DNA of 64,000 nt from contig CAMDDG010000007.1 of assembly GCA_945890895.1 (NCBI GenBank), forward strand, positions 1-64,000, in the 5' to 3' direction. The stretch is from Chitinophaga pinensis. Its GTDB lineage: Bacteria; Bacteroidota; Bacteroidia; NS11-12g; UBA955. The notes beneath the pieces were generated by a model. The model did not search any database, was not told where the DNA came from, and saw only the letters and a list, made by a program, of their open reading frames with translations. Every line of letters starts with the position of its first letter. The stretch's first letter is position 1. The position numbers and the translations under genes are program-made. Shown here piece by piece: positions 62,641-64,000 of this stretch.

Positions 62641-64000
62641 ATGAATGGACTAAAATTTCCCCGAAATTTCGGTTTTTTCCGAAATTCCATCTCACTTTTT
62701 ATTTTAACTACATTATGTAATTTCAATGTATTAACGGCGCAAAAAGACTCAAAATCGCCTTTAGACTTCAATGACTACAAACCTATTGGTTCAGATGGAG
62801 AACTTCCTGAAAAACTCAAGACGAGTAGCAGTATAAAGGCGCAAGAAGCTTTGAAAAGAATAAAAGTTTCTGGCAAAAAAAGAAAAGAAAGAAAAGCAGA
62901 AGAGGCACATGCAGTCCAAGTAAGTTTTTTTGAGGATCAGATTCTAAGTTCCGGACAAATTTTATTTGGCAATCCAATAGCAGATTATGTACAAAAGGTG
63001 GGTCAATATTTAATTAAAGATCAAGATGATTTACTAAATGAATTGCAGTTTTATGTGTTAAAGTCTCATGTACCCAATGCTTATACAACATCTAATGGCA
63101 TGGTTGTAGTCAGTATAGGATTATTGGTTCGTTTAGAAAATGAATCCCAGTTGGCTGTAATTTTAGCACATGAAATTCAGCACTATATAAAGAAACACTC
63201 CTTGGTTCAATTTAAAGAAACTCAAAAGGCAATTTCTGAAACAAGGGGCAACTCTTCCTTAGATGATAAGTTAAAATCCATGTACCGATTTTCTAAAGAC
63301 CACGAATATGAGGCAGATAATTTGGGCTATGAGATGTTAAAGAAAACAGAGTACGATCTCAATGAAGGCATATATGTATTTGAAATGCTAAAATACACAG
63401 ATTACCCATTTCTTGAAACCCCATTCACGATAGATTCTCTTTCAAATCAAAGCTATGTATTTCCTAAAACTACACTTGATTTAACACAGTCGTTGCTGCA
63501 ATCTGCAATAGAAAAAGAGCAAAACCTAGAAAATTCAGACGAAGACGAATTGGAATCTACTCATCCCAGTTTAAGTCAAAGGATTTTAGTTCTCAGAGAT
63601 CGGATTGCTAAATTGGACATGAAAGGTAAAAAGAAATTTATTATGGATGAACACTCATTCCATTTAATGCAAAAAATAGCTCGACATGAACAATTGCTTT
63701 TACACATAAGAAGAGCGGATTATGGCCAAGCATTTTATCTTTCCAAAGTAATGGAATTGCTTTATGGAAAAAGTTTATTTTTATCCAAAATAAAAGCGAT
63801 GAGTATTTACGCTCTTGCTGAACACCGTTTTAAGGGTCATGATTTAAAGGATTATGGCTGTAGTGTATTAGAAAACAAAGGCGAATGGAGGAATTTATTT
63901 GCGGGGATAAATGCTTTAACTGAAAATGAACTAAGTGTTTTGGCAGCTAAGGTCGTTTGGGAAGAATGGAGCAAATATCCCCAAGACGAGTTTTTATTGA
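62641..64000 (+). CDS. Second M48-family metalloprotease, paralogue (partial, runs off window end); not in the ORF track
   Basis: Hand translation from ATG 62641: ...HAVQVSFFEDQILSSGQILFGNPIADYVQKVG...LAVILAHEIQHYIKKHSLVQFKE...EYEADNLGYEMLKKTEYDLNEGIYVFEMLKYTDYPFLETPF...; open to the window end. Confidence 0.9.
   Translation, partial: MNGLKFPRNFGFFRNSISLFILTTLCNFNVLTAQKDSKSPLDFNDYKPIGSDGELPEKLKTSSSIKAQEALKRIKVSGKKRKERKAEEAHAVQVSFFEDQILSSGQILFGNPIADYVQKVGQYLIKDQDDLLNELQFYVLKSHVPNAYTTSNGMVVVSIGLLVRLENESQLAVILAHEIQHYIKKHSLVQFKETQKAISETRGNSSLDDKLKSMYRFSKDHEYEADNLGYEMLKKTEYDLNEGIYVFEMLKYTDYPFLETPFTIDSLSNQSYVFPKTTLDLTQSLLQSAIEKEQNLENSDEDELESTHPSLSQRILVLRDRIAKLDMKGKKKFIMDEHSFHLMQKIARHEQLLLHIRRADYGQAFYLSKVMELLYGKSLFLSKIKAMSIYALAEHRFKGHDLKDYGCSVLENKGEWRNLFAGINALTENELSVLAAKVVWEEWSKYPQDEFLL

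Noticed and set aside
1-64000. CRISPR arrays, rRNA or tRNA genes
   Set aside because: No regularly spaced direct repeats of CRISPR type and no recognisable rRNA or tRNA sequence seen; the only periodic repeat is the 56-bp tandem array, which has no unique spacers.

Overview
This is a chromosomal window from a low-GC Bacteroidota bacterium. Supporting signs are T9SS type A and type B sorting domains, a short housekeeping sigma factor, GSCFA and Omp28-type proteins, and many small lipoproteins. Housekeeping genes include icmF (5' part), parE, ahcY, aroE, feoA/feoB, rpoD, mnmA, adk and menB. There is a nonulosonic (probably legionaminic) acid locus at 41.9-51.4 kb. An AT-rich accessory segment at about 13.6-24.1 kb carries an IS3-family remnant, a small-histidine-kinase/LuxR operon, decayed genes and orphan lipoproteins. 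The observations I rate highest are: (1) the octamer TCGGGGGA, which I counted 15 times on both strands by eye and which falls in all coding phases; (2) a diverged ~100-bp copy of the aroE 3' end about 6.4 kb downstream of aroE, suggesting an island boundary; (3) low-complexity insertions in several housekeeping enzymes; (4) a terminator for ahcY that lies inside the convergent neighbouring CDS; (5) a decaying 56-bp tandem repeat that supplies the C-terminus of a PAP2 protein; (6) a divergent pair of paralogous M48 metalloproteases, the second of which is missing from the ORF track because it runs off the window. All identities come from reading translations; no database search was run.
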